In this document: positions 53,411-64,000 of the stretch, one piece after another
Layout: every line of letters begins with the position of its first letter
Numbering within the stretch: position 1 is the stretch's first letter
NCBI GenBank assembly: GCA_047967505.1
Contig: CM106540.1
DNA from: Dipteris shenzhenensis
Lineage: Eukaryota; Polypodiophyta; Polypodiopsida; Gleicheniales
Direction: 5' to 3' (one strand)
DNA: 64,000 nucleotides
The notes under the pieces: generated by a model
What the model was told of the DNA's origin: nothing
Databases searched by the model: none
What the model saw: only the letters and a program-made list of their open reading frames with translations
Made by a program: the position numbers and the translations under genes

Positions 53411-55372
53411 ATGCATTGGGATATCTATGTTGCAAGCAAAGATGTATGCGCTTCATTGATCTTGCAGACATTAGGGAATGTAGAGGACACATATGGAAAA
53501 GAAGAGGAAGAAAAAGAAATGAATACCTTCTCACAAGTCTCTCTTGCTTTCTTCAGAATGGCAATAAAAGGCTAAGTTCAAGACAAAAGGTAAAACCTCT
53601 CGTAAATGGAAAAAAGATTTGCAATAAGGCATATCACAATATTATTGGATTATCCCATGGTACTTATTGGGATTTAGTCACCAAGGCAAAGGGCAGAAAA
53701 AAATTTAGCATTCACGATAATAGAGGAAGGTCCAAATCAGGAATCTCAACTGTCAGGGCAGCAACAATTTTGTAAGATCTCATACATGAAAATACTTTAC
53801 CTTAGCCCCATATATCTACCAAACTCCCTAACGGTGACACGATCACTGAAATGCACCTTCCAATGGGCTTGACAAAGCTCGAAGTATTTGACTCTATTTC
53901 AAAAAAGCAAAGGCAAAGAGGGGATGCCATGGCTTCTTCTCATACTTTGTATACGCTTTGGAGTGTTGGTGCACTTTCTAAAGACACATTTATGTGGAGT
54001 GTTGGTACATGGAATTAAGTTTTTTGTAGATTTATGGATTGATTCCTTGCATCTACATGATAGCAATCAAGTTGTAACCTCGATTATGACAATGTACATG
54101 TAGAAAAAGGTCGTCGACCACCGACTTTGAGAATACAAGCTAATAATTGCTGGCGAGAAAATAAGAATGTACTCACGTTTGCATTATTCTGCTCAATGCT
54201 AGTTACTCATTGAATCTTCAATGAGGTCGAATGTGGATTTCTGTACATTGGGCATACACATGAGGATATCGATCAGGTTCTTAGCACAATCTCAAGAGAG
54301 CTTAAATGCAAGGATGTGGAGCATAGATGACTTGGTAAGAAGATGTGGGAGGCAAGTTGGTGGTCGTAAGGAAAGTACGGTATGTGAGAGGCTTGAAGGA
54401 ATGTATGATTGGAAGAGCTTCATTCTACCTTTCATACAAACGGGTGGTACTGCATTGACAGGTCATACCAATCCACACTACTTTCATTTTTTTTTAAAGG
54501 ATGAAAAACCAGTAATGCAATGGCAACAATATTCTCATGATACAAAATGGGAACCTGAAGAACGTTACAGTCTCTTAACTTCAATTCCCTGCAAGGAAAG
54601 GTATCCAACATGGGCTCCTATACAAAAATTCAATGAGAGGTCTAACTGTGAAATAAAAGGATTAAAAGCATTTATTACATACAAAGAGGAAATGCTCCAG
54701 AGATATCCTAATTCGAAGCCTACTTGGAGAGAACACACTACCATTGTAATTAACAAGACACAAAAATTAATAAAGGACCTTGAGATAATGCGAGGCTCAA
54801 AGGATGTCAAGGAAGAATGCAATATATTTTGGCCATATGTTCATAACAATTTGTGCCGATTTGCGCCCAGCTCCAGTCTTTGAAAATGAATTTGTATCAT
54901 TACTCCCACATCCATATTGTGGACTAAAGAAGAGAGACTTTATGCAACAAGTAGATATAGAGGTCAATTGTTTTGTTGTGGTTTAGCCATTGGATGATGA
55001 ATATGAGAATGTGAAGTTTTGGGTTGCAAAAGTAGTTGATGTGCAAAGAGATGATCAAGGGGGAGCTATAACATTACAGCGGTATGGTATGATCCAAAGG
55101 GCAGGAAGGAGAATATGGATAACAACACATTGTATACTAATTGTATAACGAAGGATTGGGTCCCAAATGATGAACTGGTCTCACAAGTTTCGACGAAGAC
55201 AATCATAGTGTCTTGGCATTCAAGGGAAAAGAAATCAAAGAAGCACATGGGATATGAGGTAGAAGGAAAAATAAAAATGCCACAGCATAGTATTTTGCAT
55301 ATACATGAATTTTTAAGGATGCTTGCCATGGAGGAAGTAGAAGGAGACAACACAAATGAAGAATGTCCATGA
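53411..55372 (+). pseudogene. DUF7869-type transposase-like gene
   Basis: The reading order matches DUF7869 proteins. N-terminal VKPLVNGKKICNKAYHNIIG with SHGTYWDLV (53593-53680) is the counterpart of PMVNGRPICNRGYQWL on the split gene. MHLPMGLTKLEVFDS (about 53851-53900) and FFVDLWIDSLHLHDSNQVVT (about 54020-54080) follow. The RNase H-like core reads QANNCWRENKNVLTFALF (54136-54189), a TGA, then VECGFLYIGHTHEDID (HTHEDID at 54253-54273). The family usually has DNC where this copy has NNC, so an acidic residue is lost. The frame 54221-54883 includes PEERYSLLTSIPCKERYPTW; the C-terminus EYENVKFWVAKVVDVQ and 55115-55372 look like the small chromatin-type domain ending these proteins. Stops and frameshifts make it inactive. 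Confidence 0.7.
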
Positions 55373-55384
55373 TTAAAGCTTTGT

Positions 55385-56050
55385 ATTGAAGTCCATTGAA
55401 GGATTTTATTTGGGTACTAGGCAAGAAGCCAATTGACAATTATAATCATATATTAGACTAGTAGGTGCAACAGTATTGAGTCATCACCTCCTATGTCAAA
55501 TGAGAGTCAAATTATGCACTAGATGTCACCCAAGGGGCAAGGCTTGGCAAGATAATAGGGAGTTAATGCAGATGGCACCTGGTAAGCGACTGTCACATTG
55601 AGCAATAAGGCAATGGGGTGTCAATGCAGATGGCATGGATTCAAGCTCTTTAAGAGCAATAATTTTGTAAACGTATGTTCAATCTATATCATTTTATACA
55701 AAGACTTTGGCCGAGAGCAACATTTCTCAATGTAAATATATAATGATAACTATAATTGCTATTATAATTCTTTGGTTCAATACAAAACTTGGGTCTTATG
55801 GCATCATGTCTTTTTTCTATTTATTAAAGTTTTAAATTTGTGCATATTACGAGTGACAATGTTATTTACATGAATTATTTAAGTCTCCTTTCATGGATTT
55901 ATAAATTTGTCACGTTAAGGAAAATGTTAAAAATAATTAAATTAATAAATAACTTAGGAATAGCTAGAATTTCTAAAATAGAATTATTTCAAATTCTTGC
56001 ATGTTAGTGCAAAAGTATAGATTGAAAAAATAAGATTTTTATGTAAATAT
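55385..56050. other. No recognised feature
   Basis: Spacer after the pseudogene. CAAGGGGCAAGGCTTGGCAA and AATGCAGATGGCA (twice, about 55570 and 55625) are the only repeats seen. Confidence 0.45.
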
Positions 56051-56053
56051 AAT

Positions 56054-56165
56054 AGTGCCACAAAGTGAACTTTTGATTTGGGAAGGATATTTTCACAAAG
56101 TAAAATTTTGATTTGGGAAGGATATTTTCACAAAGTAAACTTTTCATTTGGGAAGGATTTTTGGG
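56054..56165. repeat. Three tandem units of about 36-37 bp
   Basis: CACAAAGTRAAMTTTTGATT and TGGGAAGGATATTTT repeated three times with one or two changes each. Confidence 0.92.
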
Positions 56166-57217
56166 CTTCATCCAAAAACAACAAAAAATATCCAAAATTA
56201 ATGAAATAGGTGTTCTTCCTTGCTGATTCGATACCGTGCCAACACTTTCCTTGACCCACACTCTATTCCTTATGCCTTGACCTCGCTTTTTGGCTTTCCT
56301 ATCTTGCAGTCTCTATCTACTTCTCTTGCAAGCCATGGTGATCTGCATGTTGCCATTGACACCATGGCCATGATCAATCCAGAATAGACCCAGAGAAGCT
56401 AGTTGGTGAGGCAAGCAAAGAATAGATGACAACTTACCTGAAAGAAGACAATGGCAAACCAAAGTCTGCACAAGGTCACATCGAGGTGCATGTGGGTTGC
56501 AGGGCATTTGTAGGGCAGGGGCATGTTGCAAGTACTTAATCTTCCAAAATTTGATAGGCGGGAGGTGTGAAAATTTGAAATTCGCCGGGGTAGTGAAATT
56601 TGAGCCGCCAGTTTTCCCCCCCTCCGACGATACATGTGAGTAGATTTGGATATCCCAAACAAGTGCAATGTTACCTAAAATGCTTCAAAATGCAAATAGG
56701 CCAAAGAGCATGCTATCGGGTTTGATGTTGTGTATTATTAAATGCAATGAGCTTTGGCATGCTTATGAGCCATATAGCAAGCAAGTGCATGGAAAAAGAA
56801 ATAATTCAAAATTGTAAATAGTGTTGAATTTATTAAAATATCTTTGCACATGCACAAATTGCACTTTTCCAACTTCTTCCATTTTAGGGTGAATCTAGAT
56901 ACCAATACTAACAACTATCAATGTTTTAAGACCACCATGCATTAGTCCCAATAGTTTGGATTCCAAATTTTCAATCCTTTTTAGTTTTCAACAAATCTAA
57001 AAAAAGTTTTGGAGCATGCCCTCAAATGGGTATGCATCACTTTAGCACAACATTAGAGGCCCGTTAACCCATGCATAATGATCTCATTTAGGTGTGTCCT
57101 TGGGTTGAGGAGAAGCTCATGTAGTGTACTTCATAATGATTACTTGGTTGCATGTATGTATAGAACAAAATTTTGATTTTTTGAATAAATTGTTATATCC
57201 TATAGACTATAGTCTTT
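56166..57217. other. No recognised feature
   Basis: Minus-strand frames (56668-56399, 56531-56313) lack motifs. No gene or element end is seen. Confidence 0.45.
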
Positions 57218-58767
57218 AGGCACAACAAGACAAAGCACTCATAGACGCGCACATAGATGCATTTCCTTAACTTTAAAAAAAACTTATGGGCGAGTCTATT
57301 TACACATCTAAAGACCCACATCTATAGGCACGTCTATATAACAGACAGATGTGCCTATAGACACACTTTTAGATGCTCTGTAGAAATTTAAAAGAAACAG
57401 AAAGATGCGTACATACAACATACACACCATTCTATTCAACCACACAAAATTCTGCTTTTATTTTTTTTTTTAATTTGTAGAGCATCTATAAGCGCGTATG
57501 CTATGTAGTTACAAGAATCCCATTTTCACATTGTGCAATTCAATTCTTACAACCAACCGCATTTTAATTAGCACGATTGCAAGCACGTCTATAGCCGACA
57601 ATTACAATTCCAAATAAAATATTACAACTCCAAAACATTTAGTTCGCAAGACATTCATTGATAGAACATTGCACAAGGAAATTGAAAGCCAAAAAAATAA
57701 AAGGAGTGTATATTAATTTAGAGCTCAAAAAGTGCTTATATGTACATATAGCACGAAGCCAAGCCACGTCCTGTGGCTTCAAGTACAAAAAATAAGAGGA
57801 GTGTATATACAAGAGAGGCACGAAATCAAGCCAATGGCTTCAAGTACAAAAAAGAGTAGTTAGCACTACTTCTATAACTAATCTAAGTTCTCTGCATCCT
57901 CGCTCCCTTCTTCCTCATCTTCTTCCTCTTGATCAGCCATAGGGCCCTGTAAATGAGGGACAACATGTATCAATGTATGAAAAATCAAATCTTTATTTAC
58001 AATATTGAGATTATTTAATTGCTTTTAAATACCTGGGGGGTGCTCCAGTAGCCCGAATATACTGCTCCTCAATAAAAATCAACCCGTCATCATAGAAGTG
58101 CCTCCATGTATCTCCTCTGCGATGGTGGCACTAGTAGGCTACCTGGACAGGAGTACGGTACATGCCCACGATATCAAGCTGCAAGATGACACAATTTGCG
58201 GAGGGGTTAGTACAAAGAAACAACCTCCTAATAAACCCCATAAACAATATAATTTGAGATCGATACTTACAAATTGGGCCTCCCATGATTCAACACCCCC
58301 TACTCCAAAATGCATGTTTCCATATTGCTCCATTTGGATCCTTCGTGCCTCCATGTGCTACAGATTGGGGTCTGCCTTCGCTGCCTTCATTGCTTTTTTC
58401 CACTCATGCTTATGAGCGGTGTGGGAGTGGCCCCTTGGTGGTTGACCTTCCTCTCTCCTGGTAATCTCGGCTAGTGCCTGCCTCTTAAGCAAAGATCTTT
58501 TATTGCCAAGTATCCTAACAATCTTTGACTTGGCCCATTTATCCATGAACTGAACATTGGGGGATTGGGATACCTAGAGCGAACAACAATGAGGGTCTCA
58601 TCAGCCAACTTTTTTGGATGGTCTTTAGAGTGAATAAAGCAATCTCTATAGTTGTTAGCAATTACAGAGTGCATGAAGGCCATGATGTCCTTACCCCGTG
58701 CATCCATCAAGACGAGTAGCATGACCCGTCTACGATAGGTTATAGACCCACTTCGCTGGGTTTCCAT
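57218..58767 (-). mobile_element. CACTA-like element, copy 2 (left part)
   Basis: The left end repeats GGCACAACAAGACAAAGCAC as at 26334. It is followed by the same kind of subterminal words (GACGCGCACATAGATGCA, CACGTCTATATAACAGAC) to about 57600. The gene below is homologous to copy 1 and better preserved at its 3' end. Homology to copy 1 stops near 58712, where a different sequence begins, so the right part is missing or rearranged. Confidence 0.55.
57878..58767 (-). pseudogene. CACTA-like element gene, copy 2, with two introns
   Basis: Exon pieces read leftward: DARGKDIMAFMHSVIANNYR, DHPKKLADETLIVVRSRYP, a frameshift, then LLKRQALAEITRREEGQPPR, HKHEWKKAMKAAKADPNL and HFGVGGVESWEAQF. The intron 58270-58179 matches that of copy 1 in position (GTAAGT donor, TCTTGCAG acceptor). 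Exon 2 adds LDIVGMYRTPVQVAY, a TAG, HHRRGDTWRHFYDDGLIFIE and EEQYIRATGAPP. A second intron (about 58033-57947) ends TTTACAG, and exon 3 (57946-57878) encodes the acidic end GPMADQEEEDEEEGSEDAEN and a stop. Phase at the second junction is off by one, consistent with one C lost in the run of six. Conserved splicing shows this was an expressed gene family. Confidence 0.6.
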
Positions 58768-58844
58768 AAGTTGCCTTTAATTTCGAGGAATTAAATTTAA
58801 GGTTTTATTTATAGCTTTAAGAAATTTACAAATTGTATCTCCAT

Positions 58845-58882
<38 letters not shown>

Positions 58883-59450
58883 ACACATACAAATCTCAAC
58901 ACTTGTAAGCTTTTTATTAAATTTTCTAATCAAATCCAAATGAATCCCTAGGAGTGCCTTTATTAATAATATGATCTAAATTAATTGAATTAAATTCACC
59001 GACTATAATCAATCATCACCTTCATTATTATTTATTGATTTTTCATTTGAAGGTATAAATAAAATATATAATATTTATTTCACACACACACACACACACA
59101 CATGAAGAATTTTTATTTGAACATTAAAATGACATTAATTAAAGTCAAGTCCTAAAATTGAAGAAATGCAATTTTGGAGAAGCTTGTTTTTAAAGAAGAG
59201 GTGTGTGTATGTTTGCTTAGGAGTGTGTGGGTTTGTTTGTGCATTGTGGATGATTGCATGTGTGCCTATGTGTAGGCCAATGCAAGTGGATGTATGCATC
59301 TATATGCCCATGTGCAATCCAATATGATTGTGTACTCATGTACATGTGTGCTTGTGTCCCTATAAGTGTCTGTATATGTTCATGTGATATATGTGCACCT
59401 TTGAATGCACATGGCTAGAATATATGCACCCATGCACATAAGTGTGTCAA
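58768..59450. other. Spacer with (CT)n and (CA)n microsatellites
   Basis: (CT)n at about 58844-58881 and (CA)n at about 59083-59102. From 59200 to 59450 TGTG-rich words (GTGTGTATG, CATGTGTGC) dominate. No gene is seen. Confidence 0.75.
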
Positions 59451-59477
59451 TTCCATCGATCTTGCACCATGTCTCTA

Positions 59478-59580
59478 TCTGTATAAACATACATATATAC
59501 ACACGTACGTACATACATATGTATGTACATTTGTATGTACGTATAAATGTACATACGTGTGTGTGTGGATGCACACGTGT
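59478..59580. repeat. Alternating TA/CA/GT tract with dyads
   Basis: ACATACATATATACACACGT, then CGTACATACATATGTATG and GTGTGTGTGG: short palindromes of ACGTACGT and CATATG type. Small Thr/Tyr/His frames here are artefacts. Confidence 0.8.
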
Positions 59581-60346
59581 GCGGGTATGGCTAGAGGCTT
59601 GAAGGTGGTAGCTTGTTGCACAAAGGCCACATGTGTCATACAAAGGCCACATGTGTCATTTCATGGCAATAACCATGCTCTACTGTGTTGCCATCCACTC
59701 TACCACTGTGTAGCCAATCCTTCAGCTTGACTGTTCCAATTTGCGTGATTGTTCTTTGCTATGCAAACTCTCCACTCCACTCCATCACTCGTTAGCTGTG
59801 AAGACCAATCACCGTGACACCAATCTATTCTCACATCTTTGGTCAGTCCCATTGCCAAAGTTCCCAACTCATATCTGCTTGCTGTCTACAGTCATGACTT
59901 GCCGCCTCTGAGTCCTCACTTGTGTTAGTAGATGGCTTCTCTCTTCTGCCTTGCTCCTACACAGTGATGCCCAAGTGCCTCTGCTATGGCATGTCAAGAT
60001 GGAAAGGGCACCATAACAACATGTGGCAAATCTCCTAGCCCTCCCTCCAGTCCACCTCTTATTGCCAAAGATATTTCTGTCCCACCAATACATGGTCCTC
60101 TGACCTTACCAAAATGTTGTACTACTATCTTGTTATCACCTCCAGATTCCTAATACCGCATGCTCCACTGAGCTTATGTAGACTCTTTGTCAGTGATCCC
60201 TTCCACCTTTCTATCCGAGTAGCCAGCCTAGGTGGGCAGCACCTTGAGCTAAAACTACAGCCCTTGTATGTCTCCTTCAGCTCCTATGTATAGTCCCAAG
60301 AATGGACCTATTGTTGTTGCTCCTTGCTATTGCATTGCCGCTCCTT
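59581..60346. other. No recognised feature
   Basis: GC content rises above the rest of the window. ACAAAGGCCACATGTGTCAT is repeated directly (59618-59658). The frame 60093-59869 has no motif. Confidence 0.45.
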
Positions 60347-60893
60347 CCTACTCCTGGATTGCTGCTCCAAGTGATGCCTTATGAGCCCTAGAAGGGGCCC
60401 TTTTATAAGGCCCAAAACCAACTGACCCAGTAGGGGGAAATGGGCCGACCCAATAGCTCCCCCTATTGGCCAACCTGCCTACTGGGCTGAGCCAGTAGGG
60501 CTCTATTTAAGGCCCCATGGCCACCCCTTTTATTGCTGCTCCCGGCCACCTGGGTGCCTAGCATATCTGCCCTATCCTAGGGCCTATTGCAGGCCTGCCA
60601 CCTACCCTATCCTAGGGCCTATTGTAGGCCTTCCTACTCTTGGATTGCTACTCCAAGTGATTCCTTTTGAGCCCTAGAAGGGGCCCTTTTATAAGGCCCA
60701 AAACCAACCGATCCAGTAGGGGGAAATGGGCCAACCCAATAGCCCACCCTATTAGCTGACCTGCCTACTGGGACGACCCAGTAGGGCTCTATTTAAGGCC
60801 CCATGGCCAGCCCTTTTACTACTGCTCCTGGCCACCTGGGTGCCTAGCATATCTCCCCTATCCCAGGGCCTATTGCAGGCCTACCACTTGCCC
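60347..60893. repeat. Tandem duplication of about 285 bp
   Basis: Unit 1 starts CCTACTCCTGGATTGCTGCT at 60347; unit 2 starts CCTACTCTTGGATTGCTACT at about 60632. Both contain GAAGGGGCCCTTTTATAAGG, CCCAGTAGGG(G/C) words and TATTTAAGGCCCCATGGCCA, and end near GGCCTATTGCAGGCCT. They are about 90 % alike by eye. Confidence 0.9.
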
Positions 60894-61859
60894 ATAACCC
60901 TCTCCTATCTGCACCATCTTCCTTGCCATCTGTCCAGGGCCATTCTTGCCCCAAACCATGGTCTAATGCAAGCCCAAAGGGTTTGCCAGACACCTATAGA
61001 TTTGCACCATAGCTACACCTCCTTCCTACCTGCCTTTTGTCAGGCCATGTGGACCTTTGTATAGTCTACTCCAAGCATCTATACCAAGCTGTACCCATGC
61101 TGACAACATCGTGGTCTTTCTTAGTCTCTTTACGTAGCCTGTTGTTGTCCATCTTGGTGCTAGATACTCATTTCTTATGTTGCACACATGGCTACCCATG
61201 TGTTGCCCATGTGGTAGTCCCCTTGCTCTACTGTGAGGTGCTTGCCCATGTGGCAACCCCCTCTCTTTCTTTTTCCCTCGGGGCATGCTGCCCACAAAGG
61301 AATCCAATCAAATGCTCATGTGATAGCCCTGTTGGCCCTAGGTCCACCTCCCCCACGCTCTCCTCATTTGGGAACTTACAGATGGGGATGTGACCTGCCC
61401 ATTGCCAACATAAATGTATTCCCGATAGGGATGAATACAACTCAAAGAATAAGTACTATATGGAGGGATGAACCCTCACTATAGATAAGCAGAAGAGGGA
61501 TGCTTTGATGCAGACTCTAATGCTGCTACTGCTGTCTGAAATGAAGGGGCCTGGAAGATGTCCTATAGACGCCAAGGACGAACCAGATTTGCTTCTCCTA
61601 CTGACCTTAGCTACAAAATGCTACTGTTGGCTGCACTCTTCAACCCTGGAAGTGAATGACGAAAGAGGCCAAGGTAGCTACCTTTTTATAGGCTCCATTC
61701 CAAGAGAGAACATTCGAGAAGGGTGAGATTTCCAAGACACGATGCCCTAATCTTAAAATGCAAGCAAAAGCTTGCTAACCCAAATAAAACGCAATACTAT
61801 GGATCAATATGAAACAAATATCCCCATGAATCTATACAGAAAAAAAAAACCCTCCTGAA
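60894..61859. other. Spacer with TGCCCATGTGGCA words
   Basis: TGCCCATGTGG(T/C)A recurs near 61205 and 61243, and again at 62880-63010 with variants. Frames 61037-61393 and 61307-61026 have no recognisable motif. Composition suggests an LTR element leader, but no termini are seen. Confidence 0.4.
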
Positions 61860-62070
61860 ATGAATATACTATACATCTCACTCTTGACTCCATACAAAAC
61901 AAATATACTGGCTTCAACTCTATACAAAATGAATTTACTCCAAAGTCTACACAAAATGAATATATTGGCTCTTGGATCTATACAAAATGAATATACTCCC
62001 CAGTCTATACAAAGCATATATACCCTTGCTCCTGGGTCTATACAAAATCCATACACTCGTTGGGTGAATA
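61860..62070. repeat. Degenerate tandem repeats of about 30-40 bp
   Basis: TCTATACAAAATGAATATAC recurs about seven times, alternating TCCCCAGTC/TCCAAAGTC and GGCTCTTGG/TGCTCCTGG tails. Both strands give short frames made only of the repeat. Confidence 0.88.
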
Positions 62071-63400
62071 TACTCCTACACCTCTGCTATAAAAAACCAC
62101 TTGTGACATCCATGGTCTAGTAGGCCCATATGTACAATGTGACCTTAAGAGGAAAGCAGGCCACGTCAAGGAGTAGAAGCTACAACACACCATTAACAAA
62201 ACAACAATGCAATGTTATTCAACCCTCAAATGCATACAGAGAAAGACTACTCATGGCAAAGGGACATAGAAGACAAACGTTGTATTTGCCTACGACCATG
62301 CAGTACTGGTTCTTCATCTGCAAGACCATCTATATGGTATAAGTGACTTGAATTTTTGCTTTGCCACAATTACTTTCTTGCACTTCTATCTATAATTCAC
62401 CAATGCCTTGTTGCAAGGCATTTTTGCCAAAGATCCTACCGACCTGATAGTCGCCCCCATGTTGCATCTGTTTGCCATCTTCCTAGGCTTGTTTGAGCCC
62501 TGATCTCTAGCCCATGGTCTACTCCTGCCGATCGCCTATCAGCTCCAACCTTCTACCTACTGTTTCACATTTGTACCAGTGCTAGATCTTGCCCTAGATC
62601 TACCGTACCAGCCTCATACATGCTGTTGTAGACACCTGTCATGAAGGAAACTATAGATCCATGCACTTCTAGGCTGTACCAGCTCTTCCCATCCATCCAA
62701 TCTCAATTTAACTGCTCCAGGATGTCCACACAGTCTTGCACAGGCCTCCATTCTCTATTCAACATGTTCCAAGCTCCAGATCTTGCCTAGAACTACTGTG
62801 AATAGTTCCACCTTGTCACATGTTTTACAGAATCTCTCCATCAAGAGCTCCAGTCATGGCCGGTTAAGTCTATGATTGTGCTGCCCATATGGAAGCCTAT
62901 GTGCTGCCCATGGGACAACCCCATATTCCTTTTCTTGATTGCTTGTATGCTGCCCACCTAGCAGCCTAGATGTTGCCAATGTGGCAGCCCCCTCATCTTT
63001 GTATTCCATCTGAGTTTGCTACCCACATGATAGCCGATGGCAGTCTTACTACACAACACATAGTTTTCTCTGCAAGACTTCTGGCCAATGGCTTCTCTTG
63101 CTCCTCCAGCTGCAATCTCTCCTCTGCGTGACATGTGGCACCAACCTTTGATGATGACACATGGCAACCTCCAACACTCTCCTTGCATTTCTCTCTACAA
63201 ACACGTGGCTTCTCAACCTCTTAGCATCCTTTATATAGTGTAAGAAGGAGAGAGGGAGGCAAGAGCTTGCCATGTGTCGTGAAATTCAAGTTTAGAAATA
63301 CTAAAGTTGAAGTGCTTGCATAATCAAGATCTAGCCCAACACTTCAAACAATTGGTGAGCAATGAAAGAAGCATGCCCATATAAAGCTCCAATAAAAGCC
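62071..63400. other. No recognised gene; word repeats
   Basis: AGATCTTGCC(T/C)AGA(A/T)CTAC and CCTCCATTC-type words recur near 62580 and 62780. CTGCCCAT/CCTAG.AGCC words occur at 62880-63010. No element ends are recognisable. Confidence 0.4.
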
Positions 63401-63402
63401 CA

Positions 63403-63408
<6 letters not shown>

Positions 63409-63450
<42 letters not shown>
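63409..63450. repeat. (CT)n microsatellite
   Basis: About 20 CT units. Confidence 0.95.
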
Positions 63451-63453
<3 letters not shown>

Positions 63454-64000
63454 AAGAGCGCTTATCTTCTTCTTACTTCATCAAGCTTCTTCAATTCACT
63501 ATCTGTCCAAAAGTACATTTGTGGGAAAACACATATGCTTGAAAAGCTTTGATATGAAGGACGAAGGCAGACAGATACCTCTTGGTGACCTCAGCCTCAA
63601 GAAAGAAGCTCCTAAGAATGGGCAGCACCTAATTTTTGATGTGTTCTAACATGAGAATTGCTAAGGTCCTGCAAAACACTCTTGCAAGAAATGACTCGAG
63701 ATGATGAAGGGCCAAAAATGGATGCAAAGGGTGGCCACGGGACTTTCTATATTGCATTTCAAATCAATATAGCGCAATCCCTATGGGCACTCCAACTGGG
63801 CAAGAGGTGAACAAATGTACTAGACTGAATCCGGTGGCTTCAAAAAACATTGCCGCCACACTCAAAGTTTCGGGCCCTATGTGGCCTGTGAAGTAAAGCC
63901 AGTCATCTCTCAGATCTGAGTACTTCAAACCCTTGGTGGCCACTTGGGTTCTAAACATAGAGATCTAACTTCATATGGAGGGTGTTGAGAGCATGGCCGA
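63451..64000. other. No recognised feature at the window end
   Basis: The frame 63362-63649 starts in the CT repeat and has no motif; 63958-63764 minus is also anonymous. The window ends inside unidentified sequence. Confidence 0.4.

Noticed and set aside
63362-63649. 95-residue frame with a Leu-Ser repeat
   Set aside because: A third of it is the (CT)n repeat and the remainder has no recognisable motif.
1-64000. tRNA, rRNA or snRNA genes
   Set aside because: I looked for tRNA arms (GTTCRANYC boxes with cloverleaf partners) and conserved rRNA words and found none that I could support by eye; a covariance-model scan would be decisive.

Overview
The window looks like nuclear heterochromatin of a land plant, most likely one with a large repeat-rich genome and possibly a non-seed plant (fern, lycophyte or moss). 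The evidence is plant-type Ty1/copia elements primed by initiator methionine tRNA, degenerate CCCTAAA/TTTAGGG repeats, a CACTA-like transposon with spliced genes, and transposase-like families that I know mainly from non-seed plants. The sequence is AT-rich, full of microsatellites and tandem repeats, and almost every recognisable reading frame is broken. I see no rRNA, tRNA, CRISPR array or intact housekeeping gene. The only candidate host gene is a two-exon stretch at 24.2-24.7 kb resembling the C-terminal ACT-like domain of a plant bHLH protein.

Layout. 0-3.8 kb: decayed gene duplicated in tandem (868-bp unit), then minisatellites. 4.3-6.8 kb: minus-strand coiled-coil ORF remnants and a copia gag fragment. 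7.0-10.75 kb: copia element 1 (plus), degraded, one LTR. 10.75-14.8 kb: short duplications, CT/CA microsatellites and a purine minisatellite. 14.88-18.16 kb: complete LTR element (minus) with PBS, polypurine tract and only a gag gene (family C). 18.2-24 kb: repeat-filled spacer. 24.96-26.33 kb: minus-strand PIF1 helicase fused to an endonuclease-like domain (Helentron-like), abutted at 26.33 kb by a CACTA-like element running to about 28.67 kb. 29.44-30.99 kb: satellite of 182-bp period.

31.25-45.48 kb is a nest of insertions. A minus-strand transposase-like gene was split by copia element 2 (32307-44480, 163-bp LTRs, perfect TTCTC target duplication). Copia 2 was itself invaded by a gag-less relative of family C (38951-41432, 325-bp LTRs) and then rearranged: a piece of its gag plus an LTR occurs twice, separated by 3.1 kb of foreign DNA, and the extra LTR appears chimeric.

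45.5-49.2 kb is a spacer with head-to-head telomere-like repeats around a hairpin, and two strong adjacent palindromes. 49.2-55.4 kb carries two degraded plus-strand genes: a long unrecognised one, and a DUF7869-type transposase-like one that is a relative of the split gene. 57.2-58.77 kb is a second, better preserved copy of the CACTA-like gene. 59-64 kb holds microsatellites, a 285-bp tandem duplication and word repeats without a recognisable gene.

How the parts relate: the LTR elements of family C keep the cis signals (LTR, PBS, polypurine tract) but no pol, so they must borrow enzymes from autonomous elements. Both copia elements seen here have lost essential catalytic parts and could not supply them. 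Family names are from memory and no database search was run.
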